A stretch of DNA of 64,000 nt from the NCBI RefSeq assembly GCF_000830005.1, contig NZ_CP010407.1:744001-808000 (forward strand). The letters are read 5' to 3'. Below, piece after piece: positions 1 to 9,454 of the stretch. Positions within the stretch are counted from its first letter, which is position 1. Each line of letters starts with the position of its first letter. Source of the stretch: Streptomyces vietnamensis. Its GTDB lineage: Bacteria; Actinomycetota; Actinomycetes; Streptomycetales; Streptomycetaceae. A program made the translations under genes and the position numbers. The notes under the pieces are model-generated. The model was not told the origin of the DNA and made no database searches. It saw nothing but the letters and a program-made list of their open reading frames with translations.

Positions 1-65
1 TGCCCGTGATCCGCCTCGCGTTCCTCACCCGCGGCACCGCCCTGCGGACCGCCTTCTCCCGGTGA
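1..65 (+). CDS. 3' end of an upstream gene (partial)
   Basis: Read from base 3, an open frame in the cluster-typical GC-rich codon style runs to a TGA at 63-65 and ends with residues LRTAFSR. Only about 20 codons are visible, so no domain or function can be assigned. It is reported because it ends cleanly 228 bases before the next gene and lies on the same strand. It could equally be chance open frame in GC-rich DNA. Confidence 0.35.
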   Translation, partial: PVIRLAFLTRGTALRTAFSR

Positions 66-292
66 ACCCTCCCCGCACGGAGTATCCGGCCCGGCGCCGG
101 CCCGAACGGCCCGCACGCCAGGCGGCACGCCGGACGGACCGGCCCCCGACGAGGTGTCGCGTGCCTCGGATGCGCCGCCGCCGTGTGCGGTTCCTCCCGC
201 TCTCGGTTAGACCTGGATCACAGCGTGTCGGCCTGCCCGCCGGAAGCCACTCGTCCGGCATCACGTGCCGCCCACCTCCCGGGAGGAAGTCG

Positions 293-1762
293 TTGATCAA
301 CCGTCGCACCGTGCTCGGCGGGGCCCTCGCCGCCGCAGGCCTGCCGCTCCTCGCCCCCGGGATCCCCGCCGGAGGCGAGGCACACGCGGCGGAGGCCCTG
401 CCCCCGGCCGGCCCCCACCGTGCGCAAGACCCCGTGCCGCCCGCGTTCACCACGGCCATGCCGGTTCCGCCCGTGCTGCGCCCCCTGTCCTCGACGGGCG
501 ACGTGGACGTCTACAAGCTGACCATCCGCAGGTCCACCGCCGAGATCCTCCCGGGCACCGCCACCGATGTCCTGACCTACGACGGGCACTTCCCCGGCCC
601 CGTCATCCAAGCCCGCTCCGGGCGCCGGGTCCTCGTCCGTCACCACAACGACCTCGACATGCCCGTCACCGTCCATCTGCACGGCGCGAGCGTCCCGCCC
701 CCTTACGACGGCAACCCGATGGACGTGTTCGCCCCCGGCACCTCGCGGACGTACGTGTACACCAACCGGCAGCCCCATGCCTCGCTCTGGTTCCACGACC
801 ACGCCCACCACATGGAGGCCGAGCACGTCTACCGCGGGCTGACCGGCACGTACCTGCTCACCGACGAGCTCGAACAGAGCCTCCCCCTGCCCAAGGGCCA
901 GTACGACGTCCCCGTCACGATCCGCGACGCCCGCTTCGACGAGCAGGGGCAGCTGGCGTACACGATGTCCGACCGCAACCGGACCACCATCCTCGCCAAC
1001 GGCAAACCCACCCCCTACTTCCAGGTCGCGGCCCGCAAATACCGTTTCCGGCTGCTCAACGCCTCCAACCTGCGCCTCTTCGCCCTGGGCCTGTCCGACG
1101 GCACTCCGCTCACCCAGATCGGCTCGGACGGCGGCCTGCTCGAACGCCCCGTCGCCGTGCCCGCCCTCGTCCTCTCGCCCGGCGAACGCGCCGACGTGGT
1201 GATCGACTTCTCCCGCCACCCCGTCGGGACCCGCCTCGTGCTCACGAACAGCGGCCCCGGGCGGCCCGATCAGGTCGGCAAGGTGCTCCGCTTCGACGTC
1301 GTCCGCAAGGCCGACGACCCCAGCAGCATCCCCAAGGTGCTGCGCACCCTGCCGCCGGCCACCGCCCTGCCCAAGGCCGCCGTCACCCGCCACATCGCAC
1401 TCAGCATGGACGAGGACGGGCGCCCCGACCCCCGGGGGTTCATCAACGGCCGGTTGTACGACCCCGATCGCATCGACACCACCGTGGCCTTCGGATCGTC
1501 CGAGATCTGGAACGTCACCAACACCAACAGGCGCATCGCGCACAACTTCCACCTGCACCTGGTCCAGTTCCGGGTCCTCGAACGCGGCGGACTGCCCGCG
1601 GGCCCGACCGAGGCGGGCCTGAAGGACACCGTCCGGGTGGCGCCGGGCGAGACGGTGAAACTGCACGTGACGTTCGACGCCTTCCGGGGCGACTACGTGT
1701 ACCACTGCCACATGCTCGACCATTCGGCCATGGGCATGATGGCCACCTTCCGGGTCCGGTGA
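293..1762 (+). CDS. Tat-exported multicopper oxidase (laccase / bilirubin oxidase type)
   Basis: An extracellular copper oxidase that would couple oxidation of phenols or metals to reduction of O2 to water. The TTG at 293 is chosen because GGGAGG lies just upstream and because it gives a twin-arginine signal (NRRTVLGG) followed by a hydrophobic stretch and AHA near residue 32. Frame upstream of it is open but only Arg/Pro-rich. All four copper motifs are present in the 489-residue product: HLHG (about 128-131), HDHAHH (168-173), HNFHLH (417-422) and HCHMLDH with axial Met (471-482). The length fits the three-cupredoxin CotA/bilirubin oxidase group. The exact substrate cannot be told. It stands alone, 97 bases before the next gene, and probably lies outside the biosynthetic cluster. 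Confidence 0.9.
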   Translation: MINRRTVLGGALAAAGLPLLAPGIPAGGEAHAAEALPPAGPHRAQDPVPPAFTTAMPVPPVLRPLSSTGDVDVYKLTIRRSTAEILPGTATDVLTYDGHFPGPVIQARSGRRVLVRHHNDLDMPVTVHLHGASVPPPYDGNPMDVFAPGTSRTYVYTNRQPHASLWFHDHAHHMEAEHVYRGLTGTYLLTDELEQSLPLPKGQYDVPVTIRDARFDEQGQLAYTMSDRNRTTILANGKPTPYFQVAARKYRFRLLNASNLRLFALGLSDGTPLTQIGSDGGLLERPVAVPALVLSPGERADVVIDFSRHPVGTRLVLTNSGPGRPDQVGKVLRFDVVRKADDPSSIPKVLRTLPPATALPKAAVTRHIALSMDEDGRPDPRGFINGRLYDPDRIDTTVAFGSSEIWNVTNTNRRIAHNFHLHLVQFRVLERGGLPAGPTEAGLKDTVRVAPGETVKLHVTFDAFRGDYVYHCHMLDHSAMGMMATFRVR

Positions 1763-1859
1763 GGCGGCCACCGCCTCCGCTGGTCGCGGAGCCCGCCCGG
1801 CGGGGGCAGACTGAAGGGGTAGCGCGGCCGGCCAGCAGGGGTGCCCTGGAGGAGTGGTC

Positions 1860-3248
1860 ATGGGCGGCACGGCGGTGGAGAGCCTGCGCGCGTTGCTGCG
1901 CGGCGAGGTGATCGGCCCGGAGGACACGGGATACGACGAGGCCCGGAAGATCTACAACGCGATGATCGACCGGCGGCCGGCCGTCATCGCACGGTGCGCG
2001 GACACCACGGACGTCCGGGCGGCGGTGCGGTACGCCCGGGAGAACGACATGGACCTGGCGGTCCGCGGCGGCGGTCACAGCGGCGGCGGCCTGTGCCTGG
2101 TCGACGGCTCGCTGATGATCGACCTGTCCGGCATCCGCTGGGTGCGGGTCGATCCCGCGACGCGGACCGCCCTCGTGGGCGGCGGCAGCCAGCTCGGGGA
2201 CCTGGACCACGAGGCGCACGGCTTCGGGCTCGCGACGCCCGCCGGGATCATGTCGACGACCGGGGTCGGCGGGCTGACGCTGGGCGGCGGGCACGGTCAC
2301 CTGACCCGCGCCTACGGGCTGACCATCGACAACCTCCTCGCGGCGGACCTGGTCCTCGCGGACGGCTCGGTCGTCACCGCGTCGGCGGACGAACACCCCG
2401 ACCTCTTCTGGGCCTTGCGCGGCGGCGGCGGCAACTTCGGCGTGGCGACCTCCTTCACGTACGCCCTGCACCCCGTGGACGACGTCGGGGTCGGCGTCAC
2501 CCTGTGGGATCCGGAGCACATCGGGGCCGTACTGCGCTGGTACCGGGAGTTCCTGCCGGCGGCACCGGACGACCTGAACGGCTTCTTCGCCACGCTGACC
2601 GTCCCGCCCGGACCGCCGTTCCCGGAGGAGATCCACCACAAGAAGGTGTGCGGCGTGGTGTGGTGCAGCACGGGCCCGACGGACGAGGAGAGCCTCGCGA
2701 AGACGTTCGCGCCCGTCGCCGATCCGGCCCCGCCCGTCTTCCACTTCGCGACGCCGATGCCGTACCCGGCCCTCCAGTCGATGTTCGACGAGCTGATCCC
2801 GAAGGGCCTCCAGTGGTACTGGCGCGGCGACTTCTTCGACCGGATCACGGAGGACGCGATCGACGTCCACCGCACCTTCCTGGAGAACATCCCGACCGAG
2901 CTGTCGACGATGCACCTCTACCCCGTCGACGCCGCGGCCCACCGCGTGGGCCCCATGGACACGGCCTGGGCCTACCGGGACGCGATCTGGTCCGGCGTGA
3001 TCGGCGGCATCAGCCCCGAACCGTCCGAAGCGGAGGCGATCCGCACCTGGGCGGTGGACTACTGGGAGGCCCTGCACCCGCACTCGATGGGCGCCGGATA
3101 CGTCAACTTCATGGGCGCGGACGAGGGCCATGACCGGGTGCGGGCCACGTACCGCGGGCACTACGACCGGCTGGCGGAGGTGAAGCGGACGTACGACCCG
3201 GACAACGTCTTCCACCACAACCAGAACATCACCCCTGCCGGATCCTGA
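1860..3248 (+). CDS. BBE-family FAD-linked oxidase
   Basis: A flavin oxidase of the berberine-bridge-enzyme / 6-hydroxynicotine oxidase family, which oxidises alcohols, sugars or amines with O2. The ATG at 1860 is preferred over the in-frame GTG at 1854 because the ribosome site CTGGAGG needs the extra spacing. The FAD-binding signature GGGHSGGG puts the covalent-FAD histidine at about residue 73. The second segment (STTGVGGLTLGGG, about 130) carries Ser/Thr where bicovalent members have Cys, so FAD is probably held through His only. The C-terminus has the family ending YDPDNVF..NQNI. The 462-residue length is normal. The substrate is unknown. Such enzymes also occur in biosynthetic clusters, but this one is on the opposite strand from the cluster operon and far from it. 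Confidence 0.88.
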   Translation: MGGTAVESLRALLRGEVIGPEDTGYDEARKIYNAMIDRRPAVIARCADTTDVRAAVRYARENDMDLAVRGGGHSGGGLCLVDGSLMIDLSGIRWVRVDPATRTALVGGGSQLGDLDHEAHGFGLATPAGIMSTTGVGGLTLGGGHGHLTRAYGLTIDNLLAADLVLADGSVVTASADEHPDLFWALRGGGGNFGVATSFTYALHPVDDVGVGVTLWDPEHIGAVLRWYREFLPAAPDDLNGFFATLTVPPGPPFPEEIHHKKVCGVVWCSTGPTDEESLAKTFAPVADPAPPVFHFATPMPYPALQSMFDELIPKGLQWYWRGDFFDRITEDAIDVHRTFLENIPTELSTMHLYPVDAAAHRVGPMDTAWAYRDAIWSGVIGGISPEPSEAEAIRTWAVDYWEALHPHSMGAGYVNFMGADEGHDRVRATYRGHYDRLAEVKRTYDPDNVFHHNQNITPAGS

Positions 3249-3308
3249 CGACCGGGTCCTGACGACCGGATCCTGACGGCCGAGTCGACGGCCGAGTCTT
3301 GACGGCCC
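3241..3308. repeat. 14-bp imperfect tandem repeat after the BBE gene
   Basis: About five copies of a 14-base unit (GATCCTGACGACCG and variants) begin at the stop codon of the FAD oxidase and run into the gap before the slipin gene. Later copies are degenerate and one is shortened. No hairpin terminator is obvious. It looks like local slippage duplication. Confidence 0.6.
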
Positions 3309-3391
3309 TTTGACGTCCAGCGGGGATCCGGCGGGCCCCGGACGGTGTCATCTTCGGTGTTCTACTCACCGTTCGGGGAAGGGTGGCCGCC

Positions 3392-4342
3392 GTGGAAGGC
3401 GCCGTAACAGGATTCGTGGCCCTCGTGGTCTGTGTGCTCGTCGTACTGCGCAGTGGGATGCGGATCGTCAACCAGGTGGAGCGGGGGGTGGTCTTCCGGC
3501 TCGGCAAGGCGCTGCCCGGTCACCGGCAGCCGGGGATCACCTTCCTCGTTCCGTTCGTGGACCGGATGCGCAAGGTGAACGTGCAGGTGGTCACGTTGCC
3601 GATCCCGACGCAGGAGGGCATCACGCGGGACAACGTCTCGGTGAAGGTCGACGCCGTGGTCTACTTCCGGGTCGTCGACCCGCTGCGGGCGGCGATCGAG
3701 GTCCAGGACTACGTCTTCGCCGTCGGGCAGGTCGCGCAGTCCTCGTTGCGGTCGATCATCGGCAAGAGCGACCTGGACGACCTGCTGTCCGACCGTGAAC
3801 GGCTGCACGAGGGGCTGGCGTTGATGATCGACAGCCCGGCGGCCGGCTGGGGCGTCCACATCGACCGGGTCGAGATCAAGGACGTCCAGCTGCCGGAGTC
3901 GCTCAAGCGGTCGATGTCCCGGCAGGCGGAGGCCGAGCGGGAACGGCGGGCTCGGGTGATCACGGCGGACGGCGAGTTCCAGGCGGCGCAGCAGCTGGCC
4001 AACGCGTCGCGGATCATGGCCGACACGCCGGAGGCCATGCAGTTGCGTCTGCTGCAGACGGTCGTCGAGGTGGCCGCGGAGAAGAACTCGACCCTGGTGA
4101 TGCCGTTCCCGGTGGAGCTGCTGCGCTACTTCGACCGGGCCGCGCGGAACCTCGGCGCCGGCGCCGTGGACGACGCGCCGGGCACCGGCGGTTCGACTGC
4201 CACCGACGGTTCGACTGCCACCGGTGGTTCGGCCGCCATCGGCAGTTCGGCTGCCGCCGACGGTTCTCCCGTCGCGCACGGTTCGCCCGCCGTACACGGC
4301 GAGAAGCTCCCGGATCCGCGCACCCAGTCGCCGGCCTCGTAG
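3392..4342 (+). CDS. Slipin / stomatin-like SPFH membrane protein
   Basis: A membrane-anchored SPFH (band 7) scaffold protein that would assemble at the cytoplasmic membrane. GTG 3392 is chosen because GGGGAAGGG sits about 8 bases before it. The in-frame GTG 3383 overlaps that site. One hydrophobic helix (residues 5-22) is followed by the slipin core: ERGVVFRLGK, GITFLVPFVDRM, the TRDNVSVKVDAVVYFRV strand and the charged RQAEAERERRARV helix. About 55 C-terminal residues form a low-complexity Gly-Ser-Ala-Thr tail not typical of the family. There is no NfeD gene beside it. The 316-residue size is otherwise usual. Its role here is unknown and probably housekeeping. Confidence 0.88.
   Translation: MEGAVTGFVALVVCVLVVLRSGMRIVNQVERGVVFRLGKALPGHRQPGITFLVPFVDRMRKVNVQVVTLPIPTQEGITRDNVSVKVDAVVYFRVVDPLRAAIEVQDYVFAVGQVAQSSLRSIIGKSDLDDLLSDRERLHEGLALMIDSPAAGWGVHIDRVEIKDVQLPESLKRSMSRQAEAERERRARVITADGEFQAAQQLANASRIMADTPEAMQLRLLQTVVEVAAEKNSTLVMPFPVELLRYFDRAARNLGAGAVDDAPGTGGSTATDGSTATGGSAAIGSSAAADGSPVAHGSPAVHGEKLPDPRTQSPAS
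4187..4300. repeat. Short repeats encoding the slipin tail
   Basis: Irregular 18-24-base units beginning GGTTCG/CGTTCG and GCCACC repeat six or so times in frame. They encode the Gly-Ser-Thr-Ala tail of the slipin. The repeats keep the reading frame and look like slippage expansion of a disordered tail. Confidence 0.6.
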
Positions 4343-4421
4343 GCGGCGCGAGCGGGCTCTTCGAGTCGATCCGCCGCTCCAACTTCCAGCCTCCGGCGGA
4401 GATTCGAGCAAAAACCCCTTG

Positions 4422-4451
4422 CCTAATGGTCAAGAAGTGTTGACCATTAGG
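4422..4451. promoter_or_regulatory. Perfect 12-bp inverted repeat, probable ArsR-type operator
   Basis: Two perfect 12-base arms (CCTAATGGTCAA and its exact complement) flank a 6-base spacer, and the site ends 3 bases before the ATG of the regulator. It is much richer in A/T than its surroundings. The position fits autorepression of the regulator-exporter pair. There is no separate ribosome site between it and the ATG, so the message may be leaderless or start inside the palindrome. Confidence 0.75.
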
Positions 4452-4454
4452 GGC

Positions 4455-4994
4455 ATGCCTAGCGATGACCTTCCCGAGACGTTCCACGTCACCACCGACG
4501 AGCAGTTGCGCGCCGTCTCCAACCTCACGCGCCACCGGATCATGGCCGTGCTCCGCTTCGAGCCCGCGACGATCACGCAGATCGCCGAGCGCGTGGGCCT
4601 CGCGAAGGGGAGTTCCAGCTACCACGTACGGACGCTGGAGCGGGCCGGCTTGGTGAAGGTGGTGCGGACGCGGAAGGTCCGGGGGGTCACCGAGCGGTAC
4701 TACGCCATGGCCGCGCGGTCGATCGTGCTGCCGGATCCGGGCGAGGGAGGCCCGGACGTGCTGATGCGGCACGCGGTGGCGGACCTGGAGGCGTCGCCGG
4801 CGGATGCCGAGCGGCACGTGCGGATGGCGCATCTGCGGCTCACCGAGGAGCAGTTCGCTGAGCTGGGGGCGCGGCTTCACGCGCTGGCGGACGAGTACCG
4901 GGAGCTGTCCGATCCGTCGCTTCCGGACGCGTCGCTCGTCTTCGCGCTCTTCCACCCGGCAGCGATCAAGCAGGCCGAGGGGGACGCCAAGTGA
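4455..4994 (+). CDS. ArsR-type winged-helix regulator
   Basis: A DNA-binding repressor of the ArsR / HTH_20 group. Residues about 15-95 form a winged helix with ITQIAERVGLAKGSSSYH as helix-turn-helix and VRGVTERYYAM as wing. The C-terminal half is an effector or dimer region of unknown ligand. There is no Cys-rich metal site. The ATG at 4455 is the first credible start and lies directly after a perfect palindrome that is the likely operator. Its stop overlaps the start of the exporter gene by 4 bases (GTGA), so the two are translationally coupled, which is typical of a regulator controlling its own efflux pump. The 179-residue size is normal. The inducer is unknown. Confidence 0.87.
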   Translation: MPSDDLPETFHVTTDEQLRAVSNLTRHRIMAVLRFEPATITQIAERVGLAKGSSSYHVRTLERAGLVKVVRTRKVRGVTERYYAMAARSIVLPDPGEGGPDVLMRHAVADLEASPADAERHVRMAHLRLTEEQFAELGARLHALADEYRELSDPSLPDASLVFALFHPAAIKQAEGDAK

Positions 4995-6277
4995 CCTCGG
5001 ACGTTCGGAAGTTGCCGGCCGGGTTCGGACGGCTGTGGACCGCGCAGACGGTGTCCTCGCTCGGTGACGGGGTGATGCATGCCGCGCTGCCGCTGCTCGC
5101 GCTGACGTTGACGCGGGATCCGCTGGCGCTCGCCGTCGTCACGGCCGCCGGAACGCTGCCGTGGCTGCTCTTCGGGGTGCTCGGCGGCGCGCTGGTGGAC
5201 CGCTGGGACCGCCGGCGCACGATGTGGGTCACGGACGCGGCGCGTGCGGTGCTGCTCGCGATACCGGCGGCCGCGGCCGCGCTCGACGTGCTGAGCATTC
5301 CGCTGCTCGCGGCCGTCGCCTTCCTCCTCGGCCTCGGCGGACTCTTCTTCGACACGGCCGCCACGGCCTATCTGCCGGATCTGCTCGGCCGCGACCCCGC
5401 GCTCCTGGAGCGCGCCAACTCCCGCCTGCGCGGCACCCAGACCGCCGCGTCCGGCTTCGCCGGACCGCCCGCGGGCAGCGCCCTGCTCGCGCTCGGGCGG
5501 GCGGTTCCGCTGCTCGCCGACGCGATCTCGTTCGCGCTCTCCGCACTGCTCGTACGGTCGCTGCCCGCCATGCCCCGGCCCGTACCGGAGGCCCGAGAGT
5601 CGCTGCTGCGGCAGGCGCGGGCCGGCGCCTCGTACGTCTTCCGGGATCAGCTGCTGCTCGGGCTCGCGCTGCGTCCGGCGATCGGGAACGTCGCCTTCAT
5701 CGCCGTGGACACGGTGCTCGCCCTCTTCGCGCACGACCGTCTCGGCATCGGCACCTTCGGCTTCGGCCTGCTCCTCACGGCGGAGGCCGCCGGCGGTCTG
5801 CTCGGCGCGGGCATCGCCTCCTTCCTCGGCCGACGACTCGGCACCGGCGCCGCGCTGACCTGCACGGCCACCGTCGAGGGGCTCGCCGTCCTGGGCCTCG
5901 CCGCCGCCCCGAACCCGTACGTCGCCGGCCTCGCGCTCGCCGTCTGCGGAGCGGGCGTGGGTGCCACGATGGTGCTCGGCCCCTCCCTCCGGCAGGCGAT
6001 CGTCCCCGCCCACCTGATGGGCCGGGTCGCCTCCACCTCCCGCATGCTCTCCATGTGCGCCGCCCCGTTCGGCGCCTTCCTCGGCGGCTGGCTGGCCACC
6101 ACCTACGACGTACGCACCCCGCTCTACACCGCCGCCGGCCTCCTCCTCACCATGACCGCCGTCACCGCGACCATGACCAGCAACCGCCGGGTCGAGGCGG
6201 CGCTGCGTGCCGCCGCCCCGGCCGACGTTCCAGATCGCCAGGAATCCCGGGATCCCGTTCAGGAGGGCGCCGTTTAG
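4991..6277 (+). CDS. MFS drug exporter (12 TM)
   Basis: A proton-driven efflux protein of the major facilitator superfamily, in the enterobactin-exporter-like / MFS_3 group. The 428 residues hold about 12 hydrophobic helices. The loop 2-3 motif region reads GALVDRWDRRRTM, and paired Gly-rich helices (GPPAGSALLALGRA and TAEAAGGLLGAGIA) follow the family pattern. GTG 4991 overlaps the stop of the ArsR gene. The palindromic operator in front of the pair suggests ligand-induced expression. It ends 17 bases from the convergent mutase-like gene, leaving no room for a separate terminator. The substrate is unknown, and a role for the cluster product cannot be excluded. Confidence 0.88.
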   Translation: MTSDVRKLPAGFGRLWTAQTVSSLGDGVMHAALPLLALTLTRDPLALAVVTAAGTLPWLLFGVLGGALVDRWDRRRTMWVTDAARAVLLAIPAAAAALDVLSIPLLAAVAFLLGLGGLFFDTAATAYLPDLLGRDPALLERANSRLRGTQTAASGFAGPPAGSALLALGRAVPLLADAISFALSALLVRSLPAMPRPVPEARESLLRQARAGASYVFRDQLLLGLALRPAIGNVAFIAVDTVLALFAHDRLGIGTFGFGLLLTAEAAGGLLGAGIASFLGRRLGTGAALTCTATVEGLAVLGLAAAPNPYVAGLALAVCGAGVGATMVLGPSLRQAIVPAHLMGRVASTSRMLSMCAAPFGAFLGGWLATTYDVRTPLYTAAGLLLTMTAVTATMTSNRRVEAALRAAAPADVPDRQESRDPVQEGAV

Positions 6278-6293
6278 GGCTCCGCGAGCCCGG

Positions 6294-7109
6294 TCACGTG
6301 GGGCAGTCGGCCCCATCGGCCCCGTTGACCCCGTTGACCCCGTTGGCCCCGTCGGCTCCGTCGGCTCCGTCGGCATCCCAGAGTTCCCGCAGGATCGCGG
6401 ACACCTCGCCGACCGTGGCCCCGGCGGAGAGCGCGTCCGTCAGGGAAGAGACGACGTCGCCGTCGGTCTTGACGGCCCACCGGAGCACGGTCAACGCCGT
6501 GTCCACCCGGTCCTGGCAGCGCCAGGCGCGCAGTTTGGCCAGTCGCTCGGCCTGCCGGACGGCCAGCGACGCGGACGGCGCGGAGGGCGACACGGTGGAC
6601 GGCGCGGAGGGGTACGGCTCGGTGCTTCCGGAGCCGACGGAGACATGCGTACCGGTGACTTCGACACGCAGGCCGACCGACGCTCCGAGTGCGCGCACAC
6701 ATCCGACGAGGCGCTCCTCGTAGCGGCTGGTCGGGCCCGGTCGGCGAAGGACGACCGAGAAGCGCCCCGCCACCCGGCCCTGCTCCTGCTCCTCCTGCAC
6801 CAGCCGGTACAGGAGGAGCAGGGGAACGCCCGGCGGGTCGATCGTCAGGGTCGGGGCGACCGCGCCCAGAGGGATCCCCGCCAGGAGGACCCTCATGTCG
6901 TCGATCGAATCGATCGCCACCCCGCCCACGCCGACCCTTCCCCGCGCGACAGGGGAATCACTGTCGTACCCGCGGCGGGTCGGCCAGTCGAACACGACCG
7001 TCAGGTCCTTCGCACCCCGCGCGAGCGCGGCCTTGAGGTGGGCGTTGTACTCCGTGGCGGCTCCAGGAACAGTGGAGTGGCCCGGAGTGTCCATCACGGC
7101 CGATCTCAT
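6294..7109 (-). CDS. Short methylmalonyl-CoA mutase-like protein, catalytic core missing
   Basis: The 271 residues join two ends of the cobalamin-dependent methylmalonyl-CoA mutase large domain. Residues 1-105 match the barrel entry (FDWPTRRGYDSD, GVAIDSIDDMRVLLAGIPL), and about 190-245 match the helical tail (RVDTALTVLRWAV, SAGATVGEVSAILRELWD). Most of the TIM barrel, including the active-site Tyr/His region and the substrate-binding loops, is absent, as is the B12 domain. AGAGGTGAT before the ATG at 7109 is a good ribosome site and the frame is open, so it may be expressed. It follows ahcY by 70 bases on the same strand. The last 25 residues are a Gly-Ala-Asp/Asn repeat. It is either a remnant or a small protein with a new role. 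Mutase activity is not expected. Confidence 0.6.
   Translation of the reverse strand: MRSAVMDTPGHSTVPGAATEYNAHLKAALARGAKDLTVVFDWPTRRGYDSDSPVARGRVGVGGVAIDSIDDMRVLLAGIPLGAVAPTLTIDPPGVPLLLLYRLVQEEQEQGRVAGRFSVVLRRPGPTSRYEERLVGCVRALGASVGLRVEVTGTHVSVGSGSTEPYPSAPSTVSPSAPSASLAVRQAERLAKLRAWRCQDRVDTALTVLRWAVKTDGDVVSSLTDALSAGATVGEVSAILRELWDADGADGADGANGVNGVNGADGADCPT
6306..6374. repeat. 9-bp tandem repeat encoding a GAD/GVN tail
   Basis: Seven or eight 9-base units (GTCGGCTCC, GTTGACCCC and variants, plus strand) form the 3' end of the mutase-like gene and encode alternating Gly-Ala-Asp and Gly-Val-Asn triplets. The units keep the frame and point to slippage growth. Confidence 0.7.
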
Positions 7110-7179
7110 CCGATCACCTCTTCCGTTCCCGCCTTCGCGGTCGAGCCGCCACGTTCACTCTTCGTCGGATCAGTCCGGA

Positions 7180-8566
<1,387 letters not shown>

Positions 8567-8589
<23 letters not shown>

Positions 8590-9454
8590 GTGTTTCTCCG
8601 TAGGACTTGAGGTCGAGGCCCAGGACGTTGGCATGGATGTCCAGGGCCGCGGTGGAACGGTTCAGGGTGATGTAGTGAAGCCCGGGGGCGCCTTCTGCCA
8701 GGAGGCGACGGCTCATCTCCGTCGCGTGCTCGACACCGATCTCGTACGCAACATCGCGGTTGTCGCGGGCCGCGTCCAGTCGTCTGGCGAGTGTTTCCGG
8801 GAAGGCCGCGTTCGACAGCTCGGCGAAGCGGCTGATCTGGCGTACGTCGGTGGCCGGCATGATCTCCGGGATGATCGGGGTGTCGCAGCCGGCGGCGGCG
8901 ACCCGGTCCCGCAGCCGCAGATAGTCCTCGGGGTCGAAGAACATCTGCGTGATGGCGTAGTCCGCACCCGCCCGGCACTTCGCGACGAAGTGCCTGATGT
9001 CGCTCTCCCAGTCGGAGGAACGCGGATGCCGCTCCGGGAAGGCCGCGACACCGACGCTGAAGTCCCCCAACCGACGGATCATCCGGACCAGTTCGTGAGC
9101 GTGGGTGAAGCCCTGCGGGTGCGGGGTCCACTCCCCCCGCGGATCGCCCGGCGGGTCGCCGCGCAGGGCCAGCACGTCACGGACTCCGGCGTCGGCGTAC
9201 TGCCCGATGATGTGCCGCAGTTCGGCGACCGAGTGCCCGACGGCCGTGAGGTGCGCGACCGGTCGCAGGGTGGTCTCGGTGACGATCCGCTTCGTGACCT
9301 CGATGGTCCGGTGACGGGACGAGCCGCCCGCCCCGTACGTCACCGACACGAAGTCCGGCTTCAACGCCTCCACGCGCCGGATCGCGTCCCACAGGGTCTG
9401 CTCGCCCTTGTCCGTCTTCGGCGGGAAGAACTCGAAGGAGAAGGTGGGGCTCAC
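8567..9454 (-). CDS. metF: Methylenetetrahydrofolate reductase
   Basis: Flavoprotein that reduces 5,10-methylene-THF to 5-methyl-THF, the methyl donor for the neighbouring methionine synthase. GTG 9454 overlaps the metH stop (GTGA) and yields 295 residues, the normal bacterial MetF size. Motifs seen are [13 protein letters not shown] at the N-terminus, [11 protein letters not shown], the FAD/folate barrel strand [11 protein letters not shown], and [10 protein letters not shown] in the second half. The 3' end runs 23 bases into ahcY, so translation of the two is probably coupled. It acts in the SAM regeneration cassette. Confidence 0.95.

Noticed and set aside
62..292. N-terminal extension of the multicopper oxidase to base 62
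   Set aside because: The extension is Arg/Pro-rich with no ribosome site, and it would bury the twin-arginine signal. TTG 293 has a good site and the right signal peptide.
6294..7109. Functional methylmalonyl-CoA mutase subunit
   Set aside because: Most of the barrel and its active-site residues, and any B12 domain, are missing.
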